From: JANPCX01 sp966211815
Lineage (GTDB): Bacteria > Pseudomonadota > Gammaproteobacteria > Burkholderiales > Burkholderiaceae_C
NCBI GenBank assembly: GCA_966211815.1
Contig: CBIHOD010000008.1
Span: forward strand, 1-64,000
Direction: 5' to 3'
Length of the DNA stretch: 64,000 nt
A program made the translations under genes and the position numbers. A model generated the notes under the pieces. The model ran no database searches. It saw only the letters and a program-made list of their open reading frames with translations, and was not told where the DNA came from. Below are positions 17,444-25,268 of the stretch, in pieces. Every line of letters starts with the position of its first letter. Positions within the stretch are counted from its first letter, which is position 1.

Positions 17444-17463
17444 AAAAAAAAGCCCCGCGGCTT
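17444..17463 (-). terminator. small hairpin plus U8, terminator- or attenuator-like, just before the cluster's first ribosome binding site
   Basis: Read on the minus strand, AAGCC-GCGG-GGCTT is followed directly by eight T residues and then by the GAGGGG ribosome binding site of the gene starting at 17428. The stem is only 5 bp, so termination would be partial. It may end read-through from the LuxR-type gene or act as an attenuator. Confidence 0.45.
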
Positions 17464-17798
17464 GTTAACCGTCTGTGGGCGCTGCGGGCAGGATGGAAGG
17501 CGCGCGGTGCTCCCTAAGGAAATGCGCCGGCAAGGCTGTCCCCCGGCGCCGCGTCGCGGCGCCTGGCGGGGAGGGCATGGAAAGAAGTGCGGCAGGGCGG
17601 GCGCGCGGCCGGCCCGGACTATCCGGAGTCGATGCCGGAGCCCGCCGGGGCGGCGTCCCGCGACAGGCCCGTGGCGCCTGCACGGGTCGATCGCATCGGT
17701 TCGGGTTCTCTCATCGGCCGGTGCCTCCGTTCATTCGGTCATGCGCGGGATCGCGGCGACCGGACGGCAAGACTGTAGGGACGCGGCGCCCGCTTGCC

Positions 17799-17837
17799 CA
17801 CTACCTGCCCGGGCACCGCCGACTACCCGAACGGGCA
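17799..17837. promoter_or_regulatory. tandem 17-bp direct repeat, candidate activator sites
   Basis: CACTACCTGCCCGGGCA at 17799-17815 and GACTACCCGAACGGGCA at 17821-17837 share 13 of 17 bases and are offset by 22 bp, about two helical turns. They sit between the LuxR-type gene and the cluster it precedes. Spacing on one helix face suits a dimeric regulator; the assignment to the LuxR-type protein is inference. Confidence 0.4.
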
Positions 17838-17868
17838 GGCCGCGCCACCCCGGCCGCCCATCCGCCTT

Positions 17869-18630
17869 TCACCCGCCGGCGGTGATCAGCTTCATCGTCA
17901 TCGCCTTGGCCACCGCCTGCGTCCGGCTCGTGACGTCGAGTTTGTTGAAGATGGCTTTGAGGTGGTATTTCACGTTGTTCTCGCTCGTGCCCAGGATGGC
18001 CGAGATCTCGGCGTTCGTCTTGCCCAGGCTGAGCCACTGCAGGATGAGCAGCTGGGCCGGGCTCAAGGCGGGGCAGGGCGGGGGCTCGGCCCTGGCGGCT
18101 CCGCGGCCCATGAAGTCGGCCCTGGCGCGCATCAGCGCGGTGTGCAGGTGCGGCACCAGCCGGTTCATCACATAGGCGTGCCGGCCGCCCAGCGGCTCGG
18201 GGATGCGGATGAAGCAGAAGTAGCTCGCCCCTTCGCCGCTGAGGTCGACGAAACCGTGCCCGATGAGGTTGGTCAGGCCGGCGGCGACGGCGCCGGCCAT
18301 CCAGGCCTCGCTCCACCAACGGCCCTCGGTGGCCCGGGGGTCGGCCGCCACCGGCTGGCGGGTGGCCCGCCAGCGCTCGATCATCTCGGAGTTGTAGCCT
18401 TTGTTGGGCTGGCGCAGGGCGCCCAGGTACTGCGGCGGGAACCGGTGCTCGAGCAGCCAGTGCGGCACCCACTCGGCGATGTTGTCGCCGAAGCCGCACA
18501 CGAAGCCGTCGTGCGGCAGCAGCGCCTGCAGGGCGCCGTCGGCGCATTCGCGGAAGGACTGCGCGGACGAGACCGCGTCCAGCTGGTCGATCGCGTCCAC
18601 CAGGGCCAGGCGTTGCTCCTGGCTCAGCAT
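17869..18630 (-). CDS. LuxR-family transcriptional regulator, EpsA-like
   Basis: The product (253 aa) has an N-terminal sensor-like region of about 180 residues without an obvious autoinducer-domain signature, and a C-terminal LuxR/GerE helix-turn-helix at about 190-250 (LSPAQLLILQWLSLGKTNAE, ISAILGTSENNVKYHLKAIF). The NNVKYHLKAIFNKLDVTSRT helix closely resembles EpsA-type regulators associated with exopolysaccharide genes in betaproteobacteria. It lies 49 bp downstream of the MCP gene on the same strand, so it may be transcribed with it, and 440 bp upstream of the Rieske/SCP2 cluster. No exopolysaccharide genes are in the window. Confidence 0.85.
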   Translation of the reverse strand: MLSQEQRLALVDAIDQLDAVSSAQSFRECADGALQALLPHDGFVCGFGDNIAEWVPHWLLEHRFPPQYLGALRQPNKGYNSEMIERWRATRQPVAADPRATEGRWWSEAWMAGAVAAGLTNLIGHGFVDLSGEGASYFCFIRIPEPLGGRHAYVMNRLVPHLHTALMRARADFMGRGAARAEPPPCPALSPAQLLILQWLSLGKTNAEISAILGTSENNVKYHLKAIFNKLDVTSRTQAVAKAMTMKLITAGG

Positions 18631-18679
18631 GGCAGGCCCGGCCCCGACGGCATGGCGCGGGCGGGCGACGCCGCGCGCC

Positions 18680-20278
18680 TCACGGCGTGAGCTTGAACAG
18701 CGCCACGGTCGACACCAGCGAGGCCGCCTCCGCCCGCAGGTTCTCGGCGGCGGCGGCCGACTGTTCCACCAAGGCGGAGTTCTGCTGCGTCGCGTCGTCC
18801 AGCGCCTTGACCGAACCGTGGATGCCGCCGATGTCGCGGTCCTGCGCGGCCAGCGATTGGGCGATGCCGCCCACGATGTCGCTGACCCGGGCCACGCCCT
18901 GCAGAATCTCCTGCATGGCGCCCTTGGCCTCGCGCACCAGGGCCTGGCCTTTGCCGACCTGCTCGGTGCAGGCGTGGATCAGGCCCTTGATCTCCTTGGC
19001 CGCGCTGTCCGAGCGCTGGGACAGCTTGCCCACCTCGCTGGCCACCATGGCGAAGCCGCGGCCGAGTTCGCCGGCGTGGGCGGCCTCGACGGCGGCGTTC
19101 AGCGCCAGCAGGTTGGTCTGGAAGGCGATCGACTCGATCAGCGTGTTGATCTCGGCGATGCGGCCGGTGGCCTGGTTGATCTCCTGCATCGTCGACACCA
19201 CCCGCCCGATCACCTGCTCGCCGCGGCCCGCCGATTCGCTGGCCTGCCGGGCCAGCTGCTCGCCGCGCGCCGCGGCGGCGGTGTTGTCGGCCGAGGTGAC
19301 GGCCAGCCGCGACACGTTGGCCGCGGCCGCCTGCAGGTTGGCGGCGGTCTGTTCGGTGCGCACCGACAGGTCGCTGCTGCCGGTGGAGAACTCGGTGGAG
19401 ATGATGGAGATCGTCGACGCCGCCTGGGCCACCGCCTCGACGGTGTGCCGCAGCGACAGCTGCATCTGCGACAGCGCCGCCTGCAGCTCGCCGGCCTCGC
19501 CGGCGGCGCCCACCTGCACCGGCACCGACAGGTCCCCCTGGGAGATGAACCGCGCGCTGGTCACCGACTGGCGGATCGGCCGCGCGATCGACTGGCTCAG
19601 CCACCAGCCGCCGCAGCTGGACAGCAGCACCGCCAGCGCGACCGCGGCGGCGGTGGCCCACAAAGTCCGGCGCACCCGGCCGCGGGCGTCCTCCACCGCT
19701 TGCTCGGAGGCAGCCTTGCCGAGCCCGGCCAGGGTCTGGATCTCCTTGAGGTAGGCCAGCCGGACGGGGTCGTACTTCGACTTGAGCAGCTCCTCCATGG
19801 CGGGGAAGTCGCCGAGCTTCTCCAGCTCGTCGATCTTCAGCTCCAGCGCGTCGAGCTGGCCGCGCAGCAGGTTGCCGCGGTCGAAGGGCGCCTGCAGCGC
19901 CGGCGAATCCTCGATCAGCGCCCTGATGCCGTCCTGCAGCGCCTTCAGTTCGACTTTGGCCCTGGCGTTCTCCTCCTTGAGCCGGGGGCCGGCGTCGCCC
20001 ATCATGATCTGCGAGCGCATCACGGTGCGCAGCACCGCCATCTCGCTCAGGTTGCGCCAGTCCGACAGCCGGGTGCTCAGCGCCACGTCGCGCTGCACCA
20101 GCCGGTCGACCAGGGCGGCGGTGCTGCGGATCTGCCAGCCGCTGAACACGGCGATGCCCACCATCAGGAGGATGAGCAGCCCGAAGCCGCCGAGCAGGCG
20201 CGGCGCGATCTGCGACATGCGGGCGGGCCGGCTGTCCGGGCGCCCCTCGGGCGCGACCGGCGGTGTGGTTTGATTCAT
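18680..20278 (-). CDS. methyl-accepting chemotaxis protein coupled to a PhnD-type binding protein
   Basis: The product (532 aa) is a transmembrane chemoreceptor. TM1 lies at about 29-49 and TM2 near 205-225; the ~150-residue helical periplasmic region between them has no small-molecule pocket motif I recognise. HAMP follows TM2 (SQSIARPIRQSVTSARFISQ). The signalling hairpin tip reads ESIAFQTNLLALNAAVEAAH, AGELGRGFAMVASEVGKLSQ, with AHAGELGRGFAMVA in place of the commoner ARAGEQGRGFAVVA. ATG 20278 overlaps the stop of the upstream PhnD-type gene by 4 bp (ATGA). That coupling suggests the receptor reads the liganded binding protein (inference). Confidence 0.94.
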   Translation of the reverse strand: MNQTTPPVAPEGRPDSRPARMSQIAPRLLGGFGLLILLMVGIAVFSGWQIRSTAALVDRLVQRDVALSTRLSDWRNLSEMAVLRTVMRSQIMMGDAGPRLKEENARAKVELKALQDGIRALIEDSPALQAPFDRGNLLRGQLDALELKIDELEKLGDFPAMEELLKSKYDPVRLAYLKEIQTLAGLGKAASEQAVEDARGRVRRTLWATAAAVALAVLLSSCGGWWLSQSIARPIRQSVTSARFISQGDLSVPVQVGAAGEAGELQAALSQMQLSLRHTVEAVAQAASTISIISTEFSTGSSDLSVRTEQTAANLQAAAANVSRLAVTSADNTAAAARGEQLARQASESAGRGEQVIGRVVSTMQEINQATGRIAEINTLIESIAFQTNLLALNAAVEAAHAGELGRGFAMVASEVGKLSQRSDSAAKEIKGLIHACTEQVGKGQALVREAKGAMQEILQGVARVSDIVGGIAQSLAAQDRDIGGIHGSVKALDDATQQNSALVEQSAAAAENLRAEAASLVSTVALFKLTP

Positions 20279-21267
20279 GGCTTGTTTCCTGGACTGCCGG
20301 CGGGGGCCTGGGGCGCGGGGCGCGGCGTCGGTTTCGAGGACTCGGCGTGCGCCAGCACCCGGCGCACCGCCTGGAAGTCGCGTTCATAGTCGACCGGCAC
20401 GAAACCATCCATGCCGTTGAGCGCCTTGCGCGCGGCCTCGGGCAGCCGGTACTTGAAAGTGCATTCGCGCACGCGCTGCGCGACCGGTGCCGGCACGCGC
20501 TTGCCGATGAACCAGGCGGCGATCGGGAAGCTGTCGCTGCGCCACAGCGTGCGCATGTCGCTTTCCTTCAAGTCGCCGGCGGTCAGCATGCGTTCATAGA
20601 CATCGGAGGCCACCACCGCGCCCTGCCAGAAGCCGTAATAGGTGCCCATCACCGAGCGCTCGTGGCCCTTGGAAAAGACCACGGTGTAGTTGTCGTCGGG
20701 CCGCAGCCCGATCGTCGGCAGCAGGGCGCGCTGCACCAGGTTGCCCGAGAAGGAGCTGGCGCTGGTGTGCGCGATCTTCTGGCCGGCCAGGTCGGCGGGA
20801 CGGCGGTAGGGGCTGTCGGCGCGCACGATCATCTGCGCCCGGTAGCTGTCGGCCGCGCCGGTGGCGGTGTTGCCGCGCGAGGCGATCGGCGTGCCCAGGC
20901 CCAGCTCGGTGGCCTTGACCGTCAGTCCCACCGGCAGCAGCGCGAAGGCCAGGCGGCCGGCTTTCAAGCTGTCCAGCAGTTCGTCGTCGCCGAGCAGGTC
21001 GGGCCCGGCGTTGGACCAGGACACGCCCTGGGTGTTGGTCACCTGCAGGCCGGCGCATCGTTCCAGCGATTCGATGTAGTGGTCATAGCGGCGGCGGACC
21101 TCCAGCGCGATGAAGCTGGCCTTGGCGAAGGCGACGGGGAGCCGGGCGCTGTCGCCGGCGTTGGCGCCGCCCGGTGCCGCGTGCGCGCCGTGGAGAGGGC
21201 CGCACAGCCACAGCGCGGTCAAAGCGAAGGCGGCGGCCAGGCCGCGGGTGGATGGCTTGAGCTTCAT
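20275..21267 (-). CDS. second PhnD-type periplasmic substrate-binding protein (phosphate/phosphite/phosphonate family)
   Basis: The product (330 aa) has a signal peptide (residues 1-30, ending AHAAPGG) and a type 2 periplasmic binding fold of the PhnD family. Family segments include LQVTNTQGVSWSNAGPDLLG, ADLAGQKIAHTSASSFSGNL, VQRALLPTIGL and TVVFSKGHERSVMGTYYGFW, QGAVVASDVYERM. SAS(S/N)SG is the ligand-loop signature that contacts the phosphonate oxygens in PhnD proteins. It diverges strongly from the first PhnD (23916-24941). A GGAGG site precedes ATG 21267. It ends in a Pro/Lys-rich tail and overlaps the chemoreceptor start, so it may be a ligand-presenting partner rather than a transport subunit. 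Confidence 0.88.
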   Translation of the reverse strand: MKLKPSTRGLAAAFALTALWLCGPLHGAHAAPGGANAGDSARLPVAFAKASFIALEVRRRYDHYIESLERCAGLQVTNTQGVSWSNAGPDLLGDDELLDSLKAGRLAFALLPVGLTVKATELGLGTPIASRGNTATGAADSYRAQMIVRADSPYRRPADLAGQKIAHTSASSFSGNLVQRALLPTIGLRPDDNYTVVFSKGHERSVMGTYYGFWQGAVVASDVYERMLTAGDLKESDMRTLWRSDSFPIAAWFIGKRVPAPVAQRVRECTFKYRLPEAARKALNGMDGFVPVDYERDFQAVRRVLAHAESSKPTPRPAPQAPAGSPGNKP

Positions 21268-21358
21268 GCGCGGATACCTCCAAAAAAAGCCGGAAGGCGG
21301 TCTGGTCTACTGCGTCAACCCATCGGGTGGTCGAGCGGCCGGTCGGTGTCAGTTCATC

Positions 21359-22171
21359 TCAGATCAGCCTGCGCCGGCATTTGGTGATCAGCACCTCGGC
21401 CGTGGCGACGACGACGAGGATCGTCAGCAGGATGGTGGCCACGCGTTCCCACGCGAAGGTGTCGATGGCGGCGTTCATGATCATCCCCAGGCCGCCGGCG
21501 CCCACCAGGCCGAGCACCGACGACTCGCGCACGTTGATGTCCCAGCGCAGCAGCATGATCGACCAGAAGGCCGGCTTCACCGCGGGCCAGTAGCCGTACC
21601 AGACCTGCTTGGCCTGCGTGGCGCCCGCGGCCTGCAGCGCTTCGATCGGGCCGTGGGAGACCTCCTCCAGCGCCTCGCCCAGGAGCTTGCCGACGAAGCC
21701 CACCGAGCGGCAGCTGATCGCGAACACGCCGGCCAGCGGGCCGGGCCCGAAGATGGCGACGAACAGCAGCGCCCACACCAGCGAGTTGACGCAGCGGCTG
21801 GCCACCAGCAGCAGCTTGGCGGCGTTGTTGACCAGCTTGTTGGGCGTGATGTTGTTGGCCGCCAGCAGCGCCAGCGGCAGCGCGAACACCATCGAGAAGA
21901 TCGTGCCCAGCGTGGCGATGTGGAAGGTCTCGATCAGCACGGCGTGCACGGCCTGCGGGTAGTAGGCCACGTCGACCGGCCACATGCGGTGCAGCATGTC
22001 GCGCATCTGCTCGGGGGCGTCCCACAGGAACTCCCACACCACGTCGATGTGGCGCAGCGACTGCACCACCGCGACCAGCACCGCCAGGGCCAACGCCTGG
22101 CGCATGATCCGCTGGGGCAGCGAATGGCGCTGCCAGCCTTCTTGGTTGTCCATCATGGAAATCGCGTTCAT
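21359..22171 (-). CDS. phnE: phosphonate/phosphite-type ABC transporter permease 2
   Basis: The product (270 aa) is an inner-membrane permease with about six transmembrane segments and the PhnE-type EAA region GEALEEVSHGPIEALQAAGA followed by KQVWYGYWPAVKP. The segment NVRESSVLGLVGAGGLGM is the conserved coupling/gate region of this family. The start ATG 22171 has GAGG 9 bases upstream and lies 14 bp after the preceding permease gene. Two unequal PhnE permeases in tandem, as here, are common in phosphonate-type transporters and form a heterodimer. Confidence 0.92.
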   Translation of the reverse strand: MNAISMMDNQEGWQRHSLPQRIMRQALALAVLVAVVQSLRHIDVVWEFLWDAPEQMRDMLHRMWPVDVAYYPQAVHAVLIETFHIATLGTIFSMVFALPLALLAANNITPNKLVNNAAKLLLVASRCVNSLVWALLFVAIFGPGPLAGVFAISCRSVGFVGKLLGEALEEVSHGPIEALQAAGATQAKQVWYGYWPAVKPAFWSIMLLRWDINVRESSVLGLVGAGGLGMIMNAAIDTFAWERVATILLTILVVVATAEVLITKCRRRLI

Positions 22172-22185
22172 GGCTGTTGCCTCGC

Positions 22186-23007
22186 TCACTTCTTGGCGTT
22201 GAACAGTTTCTTGACCTGGTTGGCCAGCACCTCGCCGGTCATCACCAGGGCCACGATCACCAGGATGATCGCCAGCACGAAGTCGTACTCGAAGCGCAGG
22301 AAGGCCGCGAACAAGGTGCCGCCGATGCCGCCGGCGCCCACGATGCCGACCATGGTGGAGTTGCGCAGGTTGGAGTCGAGCTGGTAAGTGCAGAAGCCCA
22401 CGAAGCGGCCCATCACCTGCGGCATCACGCCGAAAATCACCACGCTCATGAAGGAAGCGCCGGTGGCGCGCACCGCCTCGATCTGCTTCATCGAGATCTC
22501 CTCGATCGCTTCCATGAAGAGCTTGCCGACGAAGCCGATCGAGGTGACAACCAGCGCGGCGATGCCCGCCAGCGGCCCGAAGCCGATCGCTTTGACGAAG
22601 ATGATGCCGACGATCACCGAGTTGAAGGCCCGGCACACGGTGACCAGCGAGCGCGCCGGCCAGGTCGCCCAGGTGGGCATCAGGTTGCGCGCGCCCAGCA
22701 CCGCCACGGGAAGCGCGAGCAGCACGCCGAAGAAGGTGGCCAGCACCGCGATCTGCATGCTCTCGGCGAAGCCGGTGACCAGCACTTCGGCCTGCGAGAA
22801 GTTGGGCGGGAACATGCGGCCCAGGAAGCGCTGGGCGTTGTCGGCCCCGGACATCAGGCGCGACCACGAGAAGTTGAGCTGGCTGGCCGCGTACAGGGCG
22901 TAGGCGACCAGTGCCGCCATCGCCAGCCTGAACTGGGCCGAGGTGCGGAACGGCGCCTGGCGGCCGGCCGCCGCGGGCGTGGCGGTGGGGTGGGTGGACG
23001 CGCTCAT
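22186..23007 (-). CDS. phnE: phosphonate/phosphite-type ABC transporter permease 1
   Basis: The product (273 aa) is the partner permease. The EAA region is MEAIEEISMKQIEAVRATGA and the conserved NLRNSTMVGIVGAGGIGGTL segment is present. Five to six transmembrane segments follow a short cytoplasmic tail. ATG 23007 overlaps the phnC stop by 4 bp (ATGA), which fixes the start three codons inside the longest frame. It works with PhnC as ATPase and the second permease as partner. Confidence 0.93.
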   Translation of the reverse strand: MSASTHPTATPAAAGRQAPFRTSAQFRLAMAALVAYALYAASQLNFSWSRLMSGADNAQRFLGRMFPPNFSQAEVLVTGFAESMQIAVLATFFGVLLALPVAVLGARNLMPTWATWPARSLVTVCRAFNSVIVGIIFVKAIGFGPLAGIAALVVTSIGFVGKLFMEAIEEISMKQIEAVRATGASFMSVVIFGVMPQVMGRFVGFCTYQLDSNLRNSTMVGIVGAGGIGGTLFAAFLRFEYDFVLAIILVIVALVMTGEVLANQVKKLFNAKK

Positions 23008-23783
23008 TGCAGCCACCCGTCGCCGCCGTAGATGGTCTTCAGGTGCGCGTCGGTCAGCTCGCCCGGCGGCCCGTCGAACACCACGCGCCCGCCGGTCATG
23101 CCGATGACGCGGTCGGCGTAGCGGCGCGCCAGCTCGACGTCGTGGATGTTCACCAGCACCGGGATGTTCTTGTCTTTGCCCTGCTGCTTGAGCAGCTCGA
23201 TGATCTCGACCGAGGTCTTCGGGTCCAGCGACGAGGTGGGCTCGTCTGCCAGCAGCATGTCGGGCCGCTGCATCAGCGCGCGGGCGATGCCCACCCGCTG
23301 GCGCTGGCCGCCCGACAGGCTGTCTGCGCGCTGGTTCATGAAACCGCCCAGGCCCACCACCTTCAGCAGCTGGCGGGCGTGCTGGATGTCCTCGGCCGGG
23401 AAGCGCCGCAGCCAGCCGTTGAACGCGCCGACATAGCCGAGGCGGCCGGTGAGCAGGTTCTCCATCACGCTCAGCCGCTCGACCAGGTTGTATTCCTGGA
23501 AGATCATCCCGATGCGCCTGCGCGACTCGCGCAGCGAGCGGCCCGAGACCTGGGCCAGGTCGGTGCCGTGGAAGAGGATCTGGCCCTCGGTCGGGTCGAC
23601 CAGCCGGTTGATCATGCGGATCAGGGTGGACTTGCCGGTGCCCGACGGCCCGATGATGGCGTTCAGGCCCTGGCCCTTGATGTCCAGGTTGATGCCTTTG
23701 AGCACCGGGTTGCCGGGCTTGTACGCCTTGACCAGGTTGCGGATGCTGAGGACGGCTGCTGCCGGGGGTGCGTTGCCTGACAT
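23004..23783 (-). CDS. phnC: phosphonate/phosphite-type ABC transporter ATP-binding protein
   Basis: The product (259-260 aa) is an ABC ATPase. Walker A is GPSGTGKST, the Q-loop is GMIFQEYNLVERLSVMENLL (PhnC-type), the signature is LSGGQRQRVGIARAL, Walker B is MLLADEPTSSLDP, and the switch His is in NIHDVELARRYADRVIG. The EYNLV and RYADRVIGM segments are typical of PhnC. ATG 23783 has a GGAG site 7 bases upstream; a TTG four codons earlier lies on that site and is rejected. It starts 132 bp after phnD and overlaps the first permease gene. Confidence 0.95.
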   Translation of the reverse strand: MSGNAPPAAAVLSIRNLVKAYKPGNPVLKGINLDIKGQGLNAIIGPSGTGKSTLIRMINRLVDPTEGQILFHGTDLAQVSGRSLRESRRRIGMIFQEYNLVERLSVMENLLTGRLGYVGAFNGWLRRFPAEDIQHARQLLKVVGLGGFMNQRADSLSGGQRQRVGIARALMQRPDMLLADEPTSSLDPKTSVEIIELLKQQGKDKNIPVLVNIHDVELARRYADRVIGMTGGRVVFDGPPGELTDAHLKTIYGGDGWLQ

Positions 23784-23915
23784 GGCGTGCTCCAAACGAA
23801 CGGATGGGACGGTGGGGAAGTGGGGGCGTGGGCCGTCCTGCGCCGCCGCCCGGGGGCAGCGGGGCGCATGGGGGTCACGCGGGGTGGGGGACGGTGCGGG
23901 CCCGGCCCGCCGGCG

Positions 23916-24941
23916 TCAGGGCTTGGCGCCGGAGGCGGCGGACGCCTTGGCGTCGTCCTTGGCCTTCTCGACCTCGTAGCTCTTGCGGCCGAAGGTCTGG
24001 CCGGCGCTGGCGGCCACCTGGCGCACCAGGTTCCAGTCCTTGTTGTACTGGGCCGGCAGGAAGCGGTCGGAGTCCATGGCCTTGGCCATGTCCTCCGGCA
24101 TGCGGAAGTCGAAGAAGCACTGCTTGATCTTGCCGACCAGGGCCGGGTCCAGGTCGTGGGCGTGCACGTAGCCGCTGGTGGGGAACTTGTCGCTGGTGTA
24201 GATGGTGCGGAAGTCGTCCATCTTGACCACGCCGCGCTCGGCCATGCGCTCCAGCACGTCGCCGGCCACCGCGCCGGCGTCGTAGTCGCCCGACTTCACG
24301 CCGAGGATGGACTGGTCGTGCTTGCCGGAGTAGACCACCTGGTAGTCCTTGTCCGGCGTGATGCCCAGCGCCGGGAAGAGGGCGCGCGGCGCCAGGTTGC
24401 CCGAGTTGGAAGAGGGCGAGGCGTGGGCCACCTTCTTGCCCTTGAGGTCGGCCATCTTCTGGATGGGGCTGTCCTTTCGGGTGATGACGAGCAGGTGGGT
24501 GGCCTCCGGGCCCTTGGCGGTGCCGCGCATCGCGAAGGGCACCGCGCCGGCGATGTTGACGGCGAACATCGTCGAGCCGGTCGAGAAGGCGCCGATGTGC
24601 AGCCGGCCCGAGCGCATCGCCTCGATCATCGCGGAGTTGGACTGCACCTGGAAGAACACCACGCGCTTCCCGGTGCACTGGCCGAGGTATTCGGTGAAGG
24701 GGCGGAACAGCTTCTCGTACACCGCCGGGTTCTCCACCGGCTGGAAGCTGAACACCAGGGTGCTGGGGTTCTTCAGCTTGGCCGGGTCGGTGGGCGTGTC
24801 GGCGACCAGGTCCTTGTTGGCGTCGCAGTACTGGGTGTCCAGCTCGCCACGGTTGGGGCAGCTGTCCTGGGCCATGGCGGACGAGCTGCCGAAAGCGGTG
24901 AGCAGCAGCGCAGGCAAGATGGAGAAGGATTTGATGTTCAT
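23916..24941 (-). CDS. phnD: phosphonate/phosphite-type ABC transporter substrate-binding protein
   Basis: The product (341 aa) has a signal peptide (MNIKSFSILPALLLTAFGSS, cleavage near AMAQ). The binding fold shows LVFSFQPVENPAVYEKLFRP, FFQVQSNSAMIEAMRSGRLH, IGAFSTGSTMFAVN and the oxyanion-loop region KKVAHASPSSNSGNLAPRAL. YSGKHDQSILGVKSGDYDAG matches the second ligand loop. The long N-terminal insert with two Cys (DSCPNRGELDTQYCDANKDL) may form a disulfide. No phosphonate-degrading genes (C-P lyase, phnWX, ptxD) occur in the window, so whether the ligand is phosphonate, phosphite or something else is open. ATG 24941 has an AGGA site. Its promoter shares a block with the porin promoter. Confidence 0.92.
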   Translation of the reverse strand: MNIKSFSILPALLLTAFGSSSAMAQDSCPNRGELDTQYCDANKDLVADTPTDPAKLKNPSTLVFSFQPVENPAVYEKLFRPFTEYLGQCTGKRVVFFQVQSNSAMIEAMRSGRLHIGAFSTGSTMFAVNIAGAVPFAMRGTAKGPEATHLLVITRKDSPIQKMADLKGKKVAHASPSSNSGNLAPRALFPALGITPDKDYQVVYSGKHDQSILGVKSGDYDAGAVAGDVLERMAERGVVKMDDFRTIYTSDKFPTSGYVHAHDLDPALVGKIKQCFFDFRMPEDMAKAMDSDRFLPAQYNKDWNLVRQVAASAGQTFGRKSYEVEKAKDDAKASAASGAKP

Positions 24942-25021
24942 GTCTCTTTGTCCTGTGGTGGGAGTCAACCGGATGGGAGTGGGGGGTTGATGGGATGAAC
25001 TTTAGGAGCGCGCGCCGGGAT

Positions 25022-25051
25022 GCGCCACCGCCTTCTTTCGCCTGTCTTTCC
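25022..25051 (-). promoter_or_regulatory. conserved 30-bp promoter block upstream of phnD, shared with the porin gene
   Basis: The 30 bases match 26451-26480 at 27 positions by hand alignment. On the minus strand it contains GGAAAGACAGGCGAAAGAAG, that is two GAAAGA direct repeats offset by 11 bp, the spacing typical of OmpR-type response regulator half-sites. It begins 80 bp upstream of the phnD ATG. Confidence 0.72.
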
Positions 25052-25205
25052 CGATCCTTTCACGAGGCTGTCTGCAGCCGCTGGGATTAACGCGAATCAT
25101 CGTGCGGGACCGTGCGGGATGTCACGGCGGAGAACCCGCGGGCCAGGGTGCCGTTCCCGGCGCCAGGGCGTGCGGCGGGCGGGACGGAGGAAACGGGAGG
25201 AACGG

Positions 25206-25231
25206 AAAAAAAGGCCGCCCGAAGGCGGCCT
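25206..25231 (-). terminator. intrinsic terminator of the porin gene
   Basis: On the minus strand GGCCGCC-TTCG-GGCGGCC is followed by seven T residues. The 7-bp all-GC stem with UUCG loop is a strong terminator, 38 bp after the porin stop. Confidence 0.92.
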
Positions 25232-25268
25232 CAAGACCCACGTTGCAATGAGAGGAAAGCGGCGGGCT

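Larger units (their letters stand above)
17429..17868. other. 440-bp region upstream of the Rieske/SCP2 cluster
   Basis: This gap between the LuxR-type gene and the cluster has no convincing gene. It contains a 17-bp direct repeat pair at 17799-17837 and a hairpin with a U-tract at 17444-17463. It is the most likely promoter region of the five-gene minus-strand cluster. Confidence 0.6.
24942..25268. other. 327-bp intergenic region between the phn operon and the porin gene
   Basis: No gene is seen. From left to right it holds the phnD promoter region with a conserved block (25022-25051), a second partly conserved block (25083-25102), a stretch of GC-rich sequence, and the porin terminator (25206-25231). 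Confidence 0.7.

Noticed and set aside
17869..18630. LuxR-type gene as an acyl-homoserine-lactone quorum-sensing receptor
   Set aside because: No luxI gene is linked, and the N-terminal region lacks the conserved autoinducer-domain Trp/Tyr/Asp pattern; the HTH is closer to EpsA-type regulators.
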